Shown here one piece after another: positions 1 through 7,585 of a stretch of 64,000 nucleotides of DNA (its first letter is position 1; each line of letters opens with the position of its first letter). A program made the position numbers and the translations under genes. The notes beneath the pieces are model-generated. The model saw only the letters and a program-made list of their open reading frames with translations, had not been told where the DNA came from and ran no database searches. This DNA comes from Clostridia bacterium (GTDB lineage: Bacteria; Bacillota; Clostridia; Oscillospirales; Acutalibacteraceae), in assembly GCA_017440965.1 (NCBI GenBank), contig JAFSGH010000018.1, positions 1 through 64,000 of the forward strand, read 5' to 3'.

Positions 1-263
1 AACAATGCCTGCTCACGGCAGCTGCACAAAATATGAAAAAGATAGCAATGTGTTGCGGATAATACATTGCTATCTTTTTTTTCTTTAAACAAAAAACAAC
101 CCTCGAATCATATTAAAACGAGGGTTTGTCAGCAGTCTGCATTGAAAATCTTATGGTTTTCAATGTTTTTTTGTTTTAAGGACTGTTTTATGTCAATTTC
201 TGACCGAAAACAGTCTTTTTTCTAACCAAATCAAAAGTCTTTTCTAAAAAAAGCCTTTTTCTC
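1..263. other. Gene-free stretch with four successive hairpins
   Basis: No convincing gene lies before the first promoter. The stretch holds four inverted repeats in a row. GATAGCAATGT pairs at 41-51/64-74 and is followed by eight T. ACCCTCG pairs at 99-105/119-125 and has a T-rich tail only on the minus strand. CATTGAAAA pairs at 140-148/157-165 and is followed by seven T. GACTGTTTT pairs at 181-189/207-215 and is followed by six T. Three are good plus-strand terminators. The first probably ends a gene left of the window; why several follow each other is not clear. Confidence 0.7.
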
Positions 264-292
264 TTGAATATTTCTCTATCCTTTGGTAAAAT
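264..292 (+). promoter_or_regulatory. Sigma-A promoter of the first secreted repeat gene
   Basis: TTGAAT at 264-269 and TAAAAT at 287-292 are separated by exactly 17 bp. Transcription would start near 299-300, exactly where the long inverted repeat of the leader begins, about 195 nt before the start codon. Confidence 0.7.
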
Positions 293-299
293 AATAGCA

Positions 300-414
300 C
301 CACACTAAATTGAATATATGTTTTCTTAAAATAAGTTCGTGTTTTTATCTTTCGGTAAAAGCACAGACTTCTCTTTTCATGTTCTTATTTTGAGAAAACA
401 GAAATTTAGTGTGG
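300..414 (+). repeat. 115-bp imperfect palindrome in the 5' leader
   Basis: CCACACTAAATT at 300-311 is the exact reverse complement of AATTTAGTGTGG at 403-414. Inside it, GTTTTCTTAAAATAAG near 319-334 pairs with CTTATTTTGAGAAAAC near 384-399 with one mismatch. A third stem, GTGTTTTTATC with GGTAAAAGCAC, sits in the centre. The predicted transcript begins at the first base of the palindrome, so the RNA would form one long stem at its 5' end. It could be a structured leader RNA or a MITE-like remnant; no clear target duplication flanks it. Confidence 0.6.
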
Positions 415-439
415 TAACTAATCGAGGTTTGTGTTTTTC

Positions 440-472
440 GTGTGCACGGCTTCGGTTTGTGCACACTTTTTT
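440..472 (+). terminator. UUCG-loop terminator/attenuator just before a ribosome site
   Basis: GTGTGCAC (440-447) pairs perfectly with GTGCACAC (459-466). The inner loop holds a cUUCGg tetraloop and a run of T (467-471) follows. It looks like a complete intrinsic terminator, yet it sits only 9 nt upstream of the GGAGG of the downstream gene, inside its leader. That position suggests transcription attenuation. A similar hairpin is at the same place in the leader at 24017-24049. Confidence 0.6.
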
Positions 473-494
473 ATTTTGTTGGAGGATGAAAAAC

Positions 495-2450
495 ATGAAA
501 AAGAGCGTTTCAATCATTTTGGCAATTCTTATGTGTTTCAGTTGCTTCAGTATAATTTCATTTGCTGAAACAACAGACAGCGAACACATCACTACTGTTC
601 CTGAAGGATATGTCGGAATATACACAAAAGACGACCTTGATAATATCAAGCTTGATTTATCAGGAAAGTATATTCTTATGAATGACATTGTTTTTACAGA
701 AGAAGATTATGCTGAAGGCGGCAGTTTCTATAACAGTGGTAAAGGTTGGTCACCAATAGGAACAGAAGATTATCCTTTTACAGGAACTTTTGACGGGAAT
801 GGCTATACTATTTATAATTTAACAATCAACAACCCAAACAAAGCTTATCAAGGCTTTTTTGGATATATTCAACGAGGAACCATAAAAGATGTTACACTTG
901 TAAATGTTAACATAGTCGGTTTGAGTTCTGTAGGCGGCATTTGCGGTTTTGGTGAAATTGTTGACTCTGCTATTACAAACTGCAAAGTTCATGGTAACAT
1001 CCGTGGCACAGGTGATTATGTTGGCGGTATTATTGGTTATGTAGATAAACCATACGCAGACGGTTCATTAAAAAGAGTTTCTAATTGTATAAATCTTGCT
1101 TCTGTTTCTGGAAAAAGTTATGTTGGAGGCATTTGCGGAAGAATTGAAACGAAAATCTATATCTCTTTTTGTATAAATAATGGAAACATTGAGGCAACTG
1201 GAGATGCAAAAAATTGCGGTGGTATTGTAGGTTCATCAGGAGAACTTGCAACTAGAATAGAGAATTCATACAATACTGGCAACATTTATGGAACAAACAG
1301 CGGCGGAATAATTGGCTCAAGTTGCACTGTTGTTAATTCATATTCCATAGGCACTGCAGAAAAAGGCAACATTGCAGGATTTAAATCAGCAGACTCTTAT
1401 ATCAAGTACTGCTATTATTTGGATAGTCTCGAATATAGCACAACTTATACAAACGGTATAGGCAAAAGCCATGACCAAATGATAAAACAGACAACCTATG
1501 AAGGTTGGGATTTTGATACAATTTGGACAATGGAAGGCAGAGAAGACTATCCTTATCCTGAATTAAGAGATGTACCCCTGATTTTCCCTGATGAATTAAA
1601 CCATGAGCACGAATATTCATCAGAAATCACAACACCTGCAACTCACCTTACAGAGGGTGTTATGACCTACACTTGCTCCTGCGGTGATACCTACACAGAA
1701 GCTATCGCAAAGACAACTGAACACACATACAGTACAATTGTCACAGAACCCACCTGCACAGACAGAGGATTTACATTATATTTCTGTGCATGTAATGACT
1801 TTTATATGGCAGATTTTGTTGAAGCAAACGGTCACTCTCACACAACAGAAATAACAACCCCTGCAACACATCTCACTGAAGGTCTTATGACATTCACCTG
1901 TGCTTGCGGTGATACCTACACAGAAGCTATCGCAAAGACAACTGAACACACATACAATGCTGTTATAACTGCTCCTACTTGCACAGAAAAAGGTTACACA
2001 ACATATACTTGTGAATGTGGTGACAGCTATGTTGATGACTATGTTGATGCAACAGGACACTCTCATACAGCAACTGTTACCACCCCTGCAACACATCTTA
2101 CAGAGGGTCTTTTAACCTACACTTGCACTTGTGGTGACACTTATGCAGAAGCTATTGCAAAGATAACTGAGCACACATTTACGGAAGAAATAATCACAGA
2201 ATCCACTTGCACAGCAAAGGGCAAAAAGCTTTTCACTTGTGAATGCGGATATTCTTACTCAGAAGAAATTGCAAAAACAAGCCATGTCAATGCAAACGGA
2301 GATTATGCTTGTGATATATGCGGCAACAACATCTGTTCACACATGTGTCATCAGTCAGGTTTTATGGGCTTTATATGGAAAATTGTCAGATTCTTCTGGA
2401 AGATTTTCGGAATGAATCCTATATGCGAATGCGGAGCACAGCATTATTAA
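495..2450 (+). CDS. Secreted GLUG/beta-helix protein with Cys-rich repeats and C-terminal CHxSGFMGF module
   Basis: About 651 residues, from the ATG nine bases after GGAGG (481-485). A signal peptide (KK, then a hydrophobic stretch ending near SFAE) indicates export. The next ~300 residues carry GLUG-like repeats (FDGNGYTIYNLTI, YVGGICG), typical of surface beta-solenoids. Then come three 75-residue repeats with TYTCxCGDTYxEAIAK motifs and alternating His/Cys. The last 38 residues form a compact module: Cys/His pair, SGFMGFIWK, aromatic amphipathic helix, then CECGAQHY. The same module ends the protein at 24069-24953. The role is unknown; the module may anchor or sort the protein at the cell surface (inference). 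Expression is probably limited by the leader hairpins. Confidence 0.8.
   Translation: MKKSVSIILAILMCFSCFSIISFAETTDSEHITTVPEGYVGIYTKDDLDNIKLDLSGKYILMNDIVFTEEDYAEGGSFYNSGKGWSPIGTEDYPFTGTFDGNGYTIYNLTINNPNKAYQGFFGYIQRGTIKDVTLVNVNIVGLSSVGGICGFGEIVDSAITNCKVHGNIRGTGDYVGGIIGYVDKPYADGSLKRVSNCINLASVSGKSYVGGICGRIETKIYISFCINNGNIEATGDAKNCGGIVGSSGELATRIENSYNTGNIYGTNSGGIIGSSCTVVNSYSIGTAEKGNIAGFKSADSYIKYCYYLDSLEYSTTYTNGIGKSHDQMIKQTTYEGWDFDTIWTMEGREDYPYPELRDVPLIFPDELNHEHEYSSEITTPATHLTEGVMTYTCSCGDTYTEAIAKTTEHTYSTIVTEPTCTDRGFTLYFCACNDFYMADFVEANGHSHTTEITTPATHLTEGLMTFTCACGDTYTEAIAKTTEHTYNAVITAPTCTEKGYTTYTCECGDSYVDDYVDATGHSHTATVTTPATHLTEGLLTYTCTCGDTYAEAIAKITEHTFTEEIITESTCTAKGKKLFTCECGYSYSEEIAKTSHVNANGDYACDICGNNICSHMCHQSGFMGFIWKIVRFFWKIFGMNPICECGAQHY
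1616..2290 (+). repeat. Three tandem 225-bp coding repeats
   Basis: The landmark CCTGCA within the conserved TTPATHLTEG-coding stretch recurs at 1635, 1860 and 2085, so the period is exactly 225 bp (75 codons). The copies keep high nucleotide similarity, which suggests recent duplication or gene conversion. Copy number could vary between strains. Confidence 0.75.
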
Positions 2451-2704
2451 TAGTTCAGGGGGAGCTGTAAAAACAGCCCCCCCTTTTTTAATGAAATTTA
2501 CTTTCTGTTATTCTATAACCAGCAAGCAGATACGCTTTACGGAAAAACTGAAGCCATGAATTGCTCCTTTATTTTTCTGCGCCGAGATAGGTCAATACAT
2601 ACTCTGTAAACAGTGCATTTGCTATCTGTGTATTTATCGGATCGCTTTCGAGAGTGTATCCCGAATTGGGATAAATATTTTCTGTTTTCATGGAAATTCT
2701 CGCT
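2451..2704. other. Intergenic stretch without a convincing gene
   Basis: After the first gene comes a terminator: GGGG-AGCTGT pairs with ACAGC-CCCC at 2458-2483, followed by TTTTTT. Small minus-strand frames in the remainder have no good ribosome site and no recognisable domain. The right edge leads into the promoter of the next gene. Confidence 0.6.
2458..2489 (+). terminator. Intrinsic terminator of the secreted repeat gene
   Basis: A GC-rich stem (GGGGgAGCTGT / ACAGCcCCCC) with an AAAA loop is followed by six T, starting eight bases after the stop codon. Confidence 0.85.
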
Positions 2705-2705
2705 A

Positions 2706-2734
2706 TTGCAAAACTGCTTACAGGAATATATAAT
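2706..2734 (+). promoter_or_regulatory. Sigma-A promoter for the beta-helix protein operon
   Basis: TTGCAA at 2706-2711 and TATAAT at 2729-2734 have a 17-bp spacer. The start codon of the next gene is about 70 bp downstream. Confidence 0.65.
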
Positions 2735-2804
2735 ATTGTTATAACTGTTCTTTTGGGGTATTTTATTGAGAAGGTTATAAATATTATTGAAGGGTGAGAA
2801 AAAA

Positions 2805-4730
2805 ATGCTTGCACGGATCACTGCTTTTTTCATGTGTGTTGTTTCTCTTTTCACTACTCAGTTTTCACTGCTTTTCTCTGAAGTTGAGCTAAAGCAGGAG
2901 CTTAAGGCAGGAAATTTTGAAAGTCCTTATATTGTAAGAGTGCTGAGTGAAATAACCGTAAACGGGATTTCTGTTGACGAATATACCGTAACGGCTCCCG
3001 AGGGTGAGCTTTACACTCTTGCCGCAAAGACTCTTCAGAAGGAGCTTCATAAGGTATCAGGAAAGGATATTGCCATATCGGAAAACGATACCGACAAGGC
3101 ATTTATCATAACAAAAGAGCTGAATGACAAAGCTATATTCACGCTTAAGGCTGAAAACGGCAATATTTATATTACGGGAAGCTCTAAAGCCGGTATTTCC
3201 CGCGGAATCTGTGCATTTACTGATGAGGTACTCTTAACGGCAGAGGGCTCCTTTGAGTTCAATGACGGCTATGAGTACAAAAAGGAATTTACAGACTTTG
3301 TAACCTACGAGCAATTCGGAGCAAAGGGTGACGGAAAAACAGACGATCTTGAAGCTCTTGTAAAGACTCACGAATACGCAAACGAAAAAGGACTCAGCGT
3401 CCTCGCAGATGAGACCGCAGACTATTATATAGGCGGCAGAAACATGACGGCGCGCATAATGACCGATACCGACTGGTCAACGGCAGCCTTCATTATCGAT
3501 GACACAGCGGTTGAAAACAGAAGTGCATGGATATTTAATGTTGCTCCCTCAAAAAGCTCCTACAGCATAACCGACAAGACTGCTCCTCTTAAGGCTGATG
3601 CGGAAAATATAGGTACTGAGCTTGAGGAAAAGAGCCTTGTGGTCCTCACCGATTCAAATGTAAAAAGATATATCCGCAAGGGTGCAAATCAGAATTCGGG
3701 CAGCAGTCAGACCGATGTCATCCTTGTTGATGAAAACGGCAATATATCTCCCCACACTCCCCTTATATGGGATTTTGATGCCGTTACGGCAGCAACCGCT
3801 TATCCCGTTGATGAAAAAACGCTTACAATAAAGGGCGGACGCTTCACAACTGTCGCAAATAATGCATCATCAGAATATAACTACTATACAAGAGGTATTC
3901 AGGTAAGACGCTCAAATACAGTAATAGACGGCCTGTACCACGATATCGTAAACGAGGGCAAAACAGGCTCTCCCTATTCTGCATTCGTCAGTCTCTCCTG
4001 CTGTGCAGATGTTACGGTAAAAAACTGTACCTTCACGGGACACAAGAAATATACCACCATAGGCTCTGCAGGCACATCCGTTACAATGGGCACTTATGAT
4101 ATAGGTGCCGCAACGGCAGTCAACGCAAGCTTTATCAACTGCAATCAGACAAATGATATAACAGACGGCGACTACTGGGGAATCGCAGGCACGAATTATT
4201 GCAAAAACCTTGTATACGACGGCTGTGCCCTCTCACGCTTTGATGCCCATCAGGGTGTTCTCAATGCAACCGTAAAAAATTCAGTTCTCGGCCATCACGG
4301 AATAAAGCTTATCGGCAAGGGAACCGCTCTTATTGAAAATACCACTGTTTTATCCGACAGCCTTATAGCTCTTCGCTCGGACTACGGCTCAACCTGGAAC
4401 GGCGAAGTGATCATCCGCAACTGCAGATTCTATCCCACAGGCGTTTCCACACATATAATAGATGCGGAAAATTCAGAGGATCACGATTTCGGATATACCT
4501 GCTATCTTCCTCAGAAAATAGTAATAGACGGCTTATATGTTCACAGACTCGGAATCAATCATATTTTCACAAGCGTTAACTCAAAACACTTTTATGATTC
4601 ATATGATGCCGAATATCCCGTAATACCTCCTGAGGAGATAACCGTCAGCAATTTCAGCTGTATACTTCCGGGACAGCTTTCCGTCTCCCCCAACAAGGCA
4701 ATTTTCAAGGTTAAGATTCAGCATCAGTAA
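2805..4730 (+). CDS. Secreted right-handed beta-helix (pectate-lyase-3-like) protein
   Basis: About 641 residues; the ATG at 2805 follows AAGGGTGAG. The N-terminus (MLARITAFFMCVVSLF) is a short signal peptide or membrane anchor. Residues ~40-150 resemble the small alpha/beta domain that precedes carbohydrate enzymes. The motif FGAKGDGKTDDLEAL near residue 170 is the hallmark of the pectate_lyase_3/GH28-type beta-helix, and Asn/Gly-rich rungs run to the C-terminus. The likely role is binding or cleaving a complex polysaccharide outside the cell; the linkage cannot be told from sequence. The next gene, a GHL6-like hydrolase, is 112 bp downstream and probably co-transcribed. Confidence 0.75.
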   Translation: MLARITAFFMCVVSLFTTQFSLLFSEVELKQELKAGNFESPYIVRVLSEITVNGISVDEYTVTAPEGELYTLAAKTLQKELHKVSGKDIAISENDTDKAFIITKELNDKAIFTLKAENGNIYITGSSKAGISRGICAFTDEVLLTAEGSFEFNDGYEYKKEFTDFVTYEQFGAKGDGKTDDLEALVKTHEYANEKGLSVLADETADYYIGGRNMTARIMTDTDWSTAAFIIDDTAVENRSAWIFNVAPSKSSYSITDKTAPLKADAENIGTELEEKSLVVLTDSNVKRYIRKGANQNSGSSQTDVILVDENGNISPHTPLIWDFDAVTAATAYPVDEKTLTIKGGRFTTVANNASSEYNYYTRGIQVRRSNTVIDGLYHDIVNEGKTGSPYSAFVSLSCCADVTVKNCTFTGHKKYTTIGSAGTSVTMGTYDIGAATAVNASFINCNQTNDITDGDYWGIAGTNYCKNLVYDGCALSRFDAHQGVLNATVKNSVLGHHGIKLIGKGTALIENTTVLSDSLIALRSDYGSTWNGEVIIRNCRFYPTGVSTHIIDAENSEDHDFGYTCYLPQKIVIDGLYVHRLGINHIFTSVNSKHFYDSYDAEYPVIPPEEITVSNFSCILPGQLSVSPNKAIFKVKIQHQ

Positions 4731-4772
4731 CAAGATACTTACCGCTGTCATACGGTAAAAAAGAAGAACTAT

Positions 4773-4811
4773 CCCGCCGCTGAGCTTCGGTAAAGCCGTC
4801 TGCGGCGGGAA
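4773..4811 (+). other. GC-rich hairpin between two glycosidase genes
   Basis: TCCCGCCGC pairs with GCGGCGGGA around a ~20-nt loop. There is no T-run, so it is more likely an mRNA-stability or processing element than a terminator. Confidence 0.4.
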
Positions 4812-4842
4812 GATTTGTATAAAACCAAAAAGGAGAATTATT

Positions 4843-6789
4843 ATGCTCAGAAAAAGACAGGTACATCTTGATTTTCATACCTCAGGACTTTTACCCGTGG
4901 GAGATCAGTTTTCAAAGGAGCAGTTTCAGGCAGCTCTGAAAAAAGGACACGTTGATTCAATAACGGTCTTTTCAAAATGCCATCATGGCTGGTCTTATCA
5001 TCCCACAAAGGCAAATGAAATGCATCCGAAGCTCAGCTTCGATCTTCTGGGTGCACAGCTTGAGGCCTGCAAGGAGATAAATGTCAAGGCGCCCGTATAT
5101 ATTTCTGCAGGCTTTGACGAGAAGGATTATGACATTCATCCCGAATGGAGATGGATGTGCTCGGAGGATGAAGAGGATTGCAGAGAATACCACGAAGAAG
5201 CACATTTTCATCTGCTCTGCTTTAACACGGGCTATCTTGACAAGCTCTGCAGTCAGATAGAAGAGGTCATGGAAATGTATGATCCCTGCGGAATCTTCCT
5301 TGATATCATATCCCCCAAGGTATGCTTCTGTAAAGCCTGCCTTTCCGATATGAAAAAGCTGGGGCTTGATACAAAAAACAGCGAAGATATGGAAAAATTC
5401 GCAATGATCACCTTCAATAAATATGCCGATGCGGTAAATGCCTCCGTCAGAAAATACAGCGACACCGCAACCATATTCCATAACAGCGGACATATCTTCA
5501 AGGGCAATCACGCTTTTATAGGCAAAAACACACATCTTGAGCTGGAAAGCCTTCCCACAGGCGGATGGGGCTATGACCACTTCCCCCTTTCCGCCGCATA
5601 TGTACGCACACTCAGAAACACGGAATTTCTCGGAATGACGGGCAAATTCCATCAGAGCTGGGGAGAATTCGGCGGCTTCAAGCATCCTAACGCCCTTATA
5701 TATGAAACCTCTCTCAGCGTTGCAAACGGTGCAGGCTGTTCAATAGGCGATCAGATGCATTCTCTCGGCGAAATGAATATGTCCACCTATTCTCTTATCG
5801 GCAAGGCATATTCTCTTATTGAAGAAAAAGAGCCCTGGCTCATAAATGCCGTAAATAAGGCAGATATTGCCGTTCTCAGCGAGGAGGCGCTTACCGGTGA
5901 CCGCGATGCAAAGGCAGATATCGGCGCGAACAGAATGCTTCTTGAAGGCAATTTCTTATATAATTTCATTGATGAGACCGCAGATATTTCAGGCTATAAG
6001 CTTCTTATACTCCCCGATGCTCCCGGCTTATCCGATGAAATGCTCGGAAAGATCAATACCTTCATTGAAAACGGCGGCAAGGTAATAGCAAGCGGAGAAA
6101 GCATCGTAAGAGACGGAAAGTTCATCCTTGATACGGGAGCTGAATTCAACGGAGAAAATGAATTCTCACCCACATACTTTATTCCCGCCTTCCCCACAGT
6201 AAACGGAGATACCGCTTATATAATGCGCTGTAAGTCATATAAGATAACTCCCACAGGCTGTGAGACCTTGGCATTCAGACAGGAGCCCTATTTCAACAGA
6301 ACAAGAGAGCATTTCTGCTCACATATGCACGCTCCAAACAAGCCTGAAAGCAGCTCTCCCGCAGTTACGGTAAACGGTAATATTGCATATGTCGGCTGGG
6401 ATATCTTTACTGCATATGCCCGTCACGGACATCTTTGCTTCAAGGAGATATTCAATTACCTTATGGAACGTCTTATGAAGGACGAGGTCAGCGTAAAGGC
6501 CGAAATCCCGGATAAGGCAGTTGTCACTCTTACAGAGCAAAAGGAAGAAAACCGCAGTATCCTTCATCTTCTCTTCGCTCACACAACGCTCAGAGGTGAA
6601 AGGACAGAGGTAATAGAGGATACGGTACCTCTTTATAATGTAAAATGCAGTGTAAAATGCAGTAAAGCACCCTCAAGGGTATATCTTGCCCCCTCGGTCA
6701 GCGATATCTCCTTTGAGTATGACGGCACAGATGTTCATTTCACCGTGCCCCGGGTCAATATCCATCAGATGGCTGTAATTGAATACTGA
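4843..6789 (+). CDS. GHL6-like glycoside hydrolase with beta-galactosidase-type trimerisation domain
   Basis: 648 residues; ATG preceded by AAAAGGAG. No signal peptide, so it acts in the cytoplasm. Residues 1-330 resemble the hypothetical glycosyl hydrolase 6 (GHL6) TIM barrel, with barrel strands such as GIFLDIISPK and a Cys pair (CFCKACL). Residues ~345-460 look like the class-I glutamine-amidotransferase-like trimerisation fold found in GH42 enzymes (LLILPDAPGLSDEM, FIENGGKVIASGES). The exact substrate is unknown; alpha-L-fucosidase or beta-galactosidase relatives are the nearest groups I know. It probably degrades oligosaccharides released by the secreted beta-helix protein encoded upstream. 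Confidence 0.7.
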   Translation: MLRKRQVHLDFHTSGLLPVGDQFSKEQFQAALKKGHVDSITVFSKCHHGWSYHPTKANEMHPKLSFDLLGAQLEACKEINVKAPVYISAGFDEKDYDIHPEWRWMCSEDEEDCREYHEEAHFHLLCFNTGYLDKLCSQIEEVMEMYDPCGIFLDIISPKVCFCKACLSDMKKLGLDTKNSEDMEKFAMITFNKYADAVNASVRKYSDTATIFHNSGHIFKGNHAFIGKNTHLELESLPTGGWGYDHFPLSAAYVRTLRNTEFLGMTGKFHQSWGEFGGFKHPNALIYETSLSVANGAGCSIGDQMHSLGEMNMSTYSLIGKAYSLIEEKEPWLINAVNKADIAVLSEEALTGDRDAKADIGANRMLLEGNFLYNFIDETADISGYKLLILPDAPGLSDEMLGKINTFIENGGKVIASGESIVRDGKFILDTGAEFNGENEFSPTYFIPAFPTVNGDTAYIMRCKSYKITPTGCETLAFRQEPYFNRTREHFCSHMHAPNKPESSSPAVTVNGNIAYVGWDIFTAYARHGHLCFKEIFNYLMERLMKDEVSVKAEIPDKAVVTLTEQKEENRSILHLLFAHTTLRGERTEVIEDTVPLYNVKCSVKCSKAPSRVYLAPSVSDISFEYDGTDVHFTVPRVNIHQMAVIEY

Positions 6790-6811
6790 CAAAAAACGGA
6801 GAAAATAAATA

Positions 6812-7369
6812 ATGAGAATAAGACCTTATAAGGAAAAGGACCGCGATGATGTAAGATACATCTGTCTCAACTGCGACGGGCCTTCCGATATGTCACCTGA
6901 GGGCGAGCACTTCATTCTTACCGCATACTGCGACTATTATATCGAGAGGGAAAAGGAAAACTGCTTTGTTGCCGCAGATGAAGATGACAAGGCAGTAGGC
7001 TACATCCTTTGCGCAGAGGACTTCGAAAGCTTCATTCACTGCTTCAGAGAGGAATACATCCCGAGGATCCCGGAAGATCAGACCGACTATATAGGATACG
7101 CAAAAGCATCAACGGCAGTTCAGGAAAAATATAAGAATGAATATCCGGCCCACCTTCATATAGACATTATGCCCGAATACCAGAGAATGGGACTGGGGCA
7201 TAAGCTTATGGATACCTTACTGTCACATCTTAAGGATAAGGGGATAAAGGGGATCGTTCTTTCCGTCGCTGATTTTAATGACAAGGGAATCGCGTTTTAT
7301 AAGAAATACGGCTTCACCTTAGCGGAAAGCTCATCTGACGGAATTGCCTTTGTAAAAAAGCTCAACTGA
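6812..7369 (+). CDS. GNAT-family N-acetyltransferase
   Basis: 185 residues; ATG 22 bp after the preceding stop with GGAG in between, so it is co-transcribed with the GHL6-like gene. The GNAT core is visible: IDIMPEYQRMGLGHKLMDTLL near residue 125 contains the Q/RxxGxG/A acetyl-CoA pyrophosphate loop, and FYKKYGF lies close to the C-terminus. The ~45-residue insertion before it (FIHCFREEYIPRIPEDQ) resembles GNATs fused to or encoded with glycosidases, so an amino-sugar substrate is possible. The acceptor is not known. Confidence 0.8.
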   Translation: MRIRPYKEKDRDDVRYICLNCDGPSDMSPEGEHFILTAYCDYYIEREKENCFVAADEDDKAVGYILCAEDFESFIHCFREEYIPRIPEDQTDYIGYAKASTAVQEKYKNEYPAHLHIDIMPEYQRMGLGHKLMDTLLSHLKDKGIKGIVLSVADFNDKGIAFYKKYGFTLAESSSDGIAFVKKLN

Positions 7370-7410
7370 AAAAACACAGTATCATCACAATAATTCACAT
7401 AGCACATATC

Positions 7411-7450
7411 AAAAAAATACTGCTCCTCAGGGCAGTATTTTTCTTTTTTG
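7411..7450 (+). terminator. Intrinsic terminator after the GNAT gene
   Basis: AAATACTGC pairs with GGCAGTATTT around TCCTCA, followed by TTTCTTTTTT. Confidence 0.8.
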
Positions 7451-7525
7451 CAAATATAAATTGGTAATTATGTTCAAAAAACCAAAACTCTTTTTTGATT
7501 TGTTAACAAAATGTTCATTATTGTA

Positions 7526-7554
7526 TTGACACGGAAATAAATTTTCTTTATAGT
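7526..7554 (+). promoter_or_regulatory. Strong sigma-A promoter for the secreted phosphoesterase
   Basis: A perfect TTGACA at 7526-7531 and TATAGT at 7549-7554 with a 17-bp spacer. Confidence 0.8.
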
Positions 7555-7585
7555 GATATTATTATCAAAAAAAGGAGAGTTCGAT

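Noticed and set aside
300..414. Insertion sequence or MITE as the first choice for the palindrome
   Set aside because: No target duplication is clear, and the 5' end coincides with a promoter's start point, which favours a leader RNA; copies elsewhere could change this.
2537..2854. 105-codon minus-strand frame before the beta-helix gene
   Set aside because: It overlaps the promoter and start of the beta-helix gene and shows no domain.
4972..5685. Long minus-strand open frame (237 codons) opposite the GHL6-like gene
   Set aside because: It is antisense to a clear protein, has no ribosome site and no recognisable domain.
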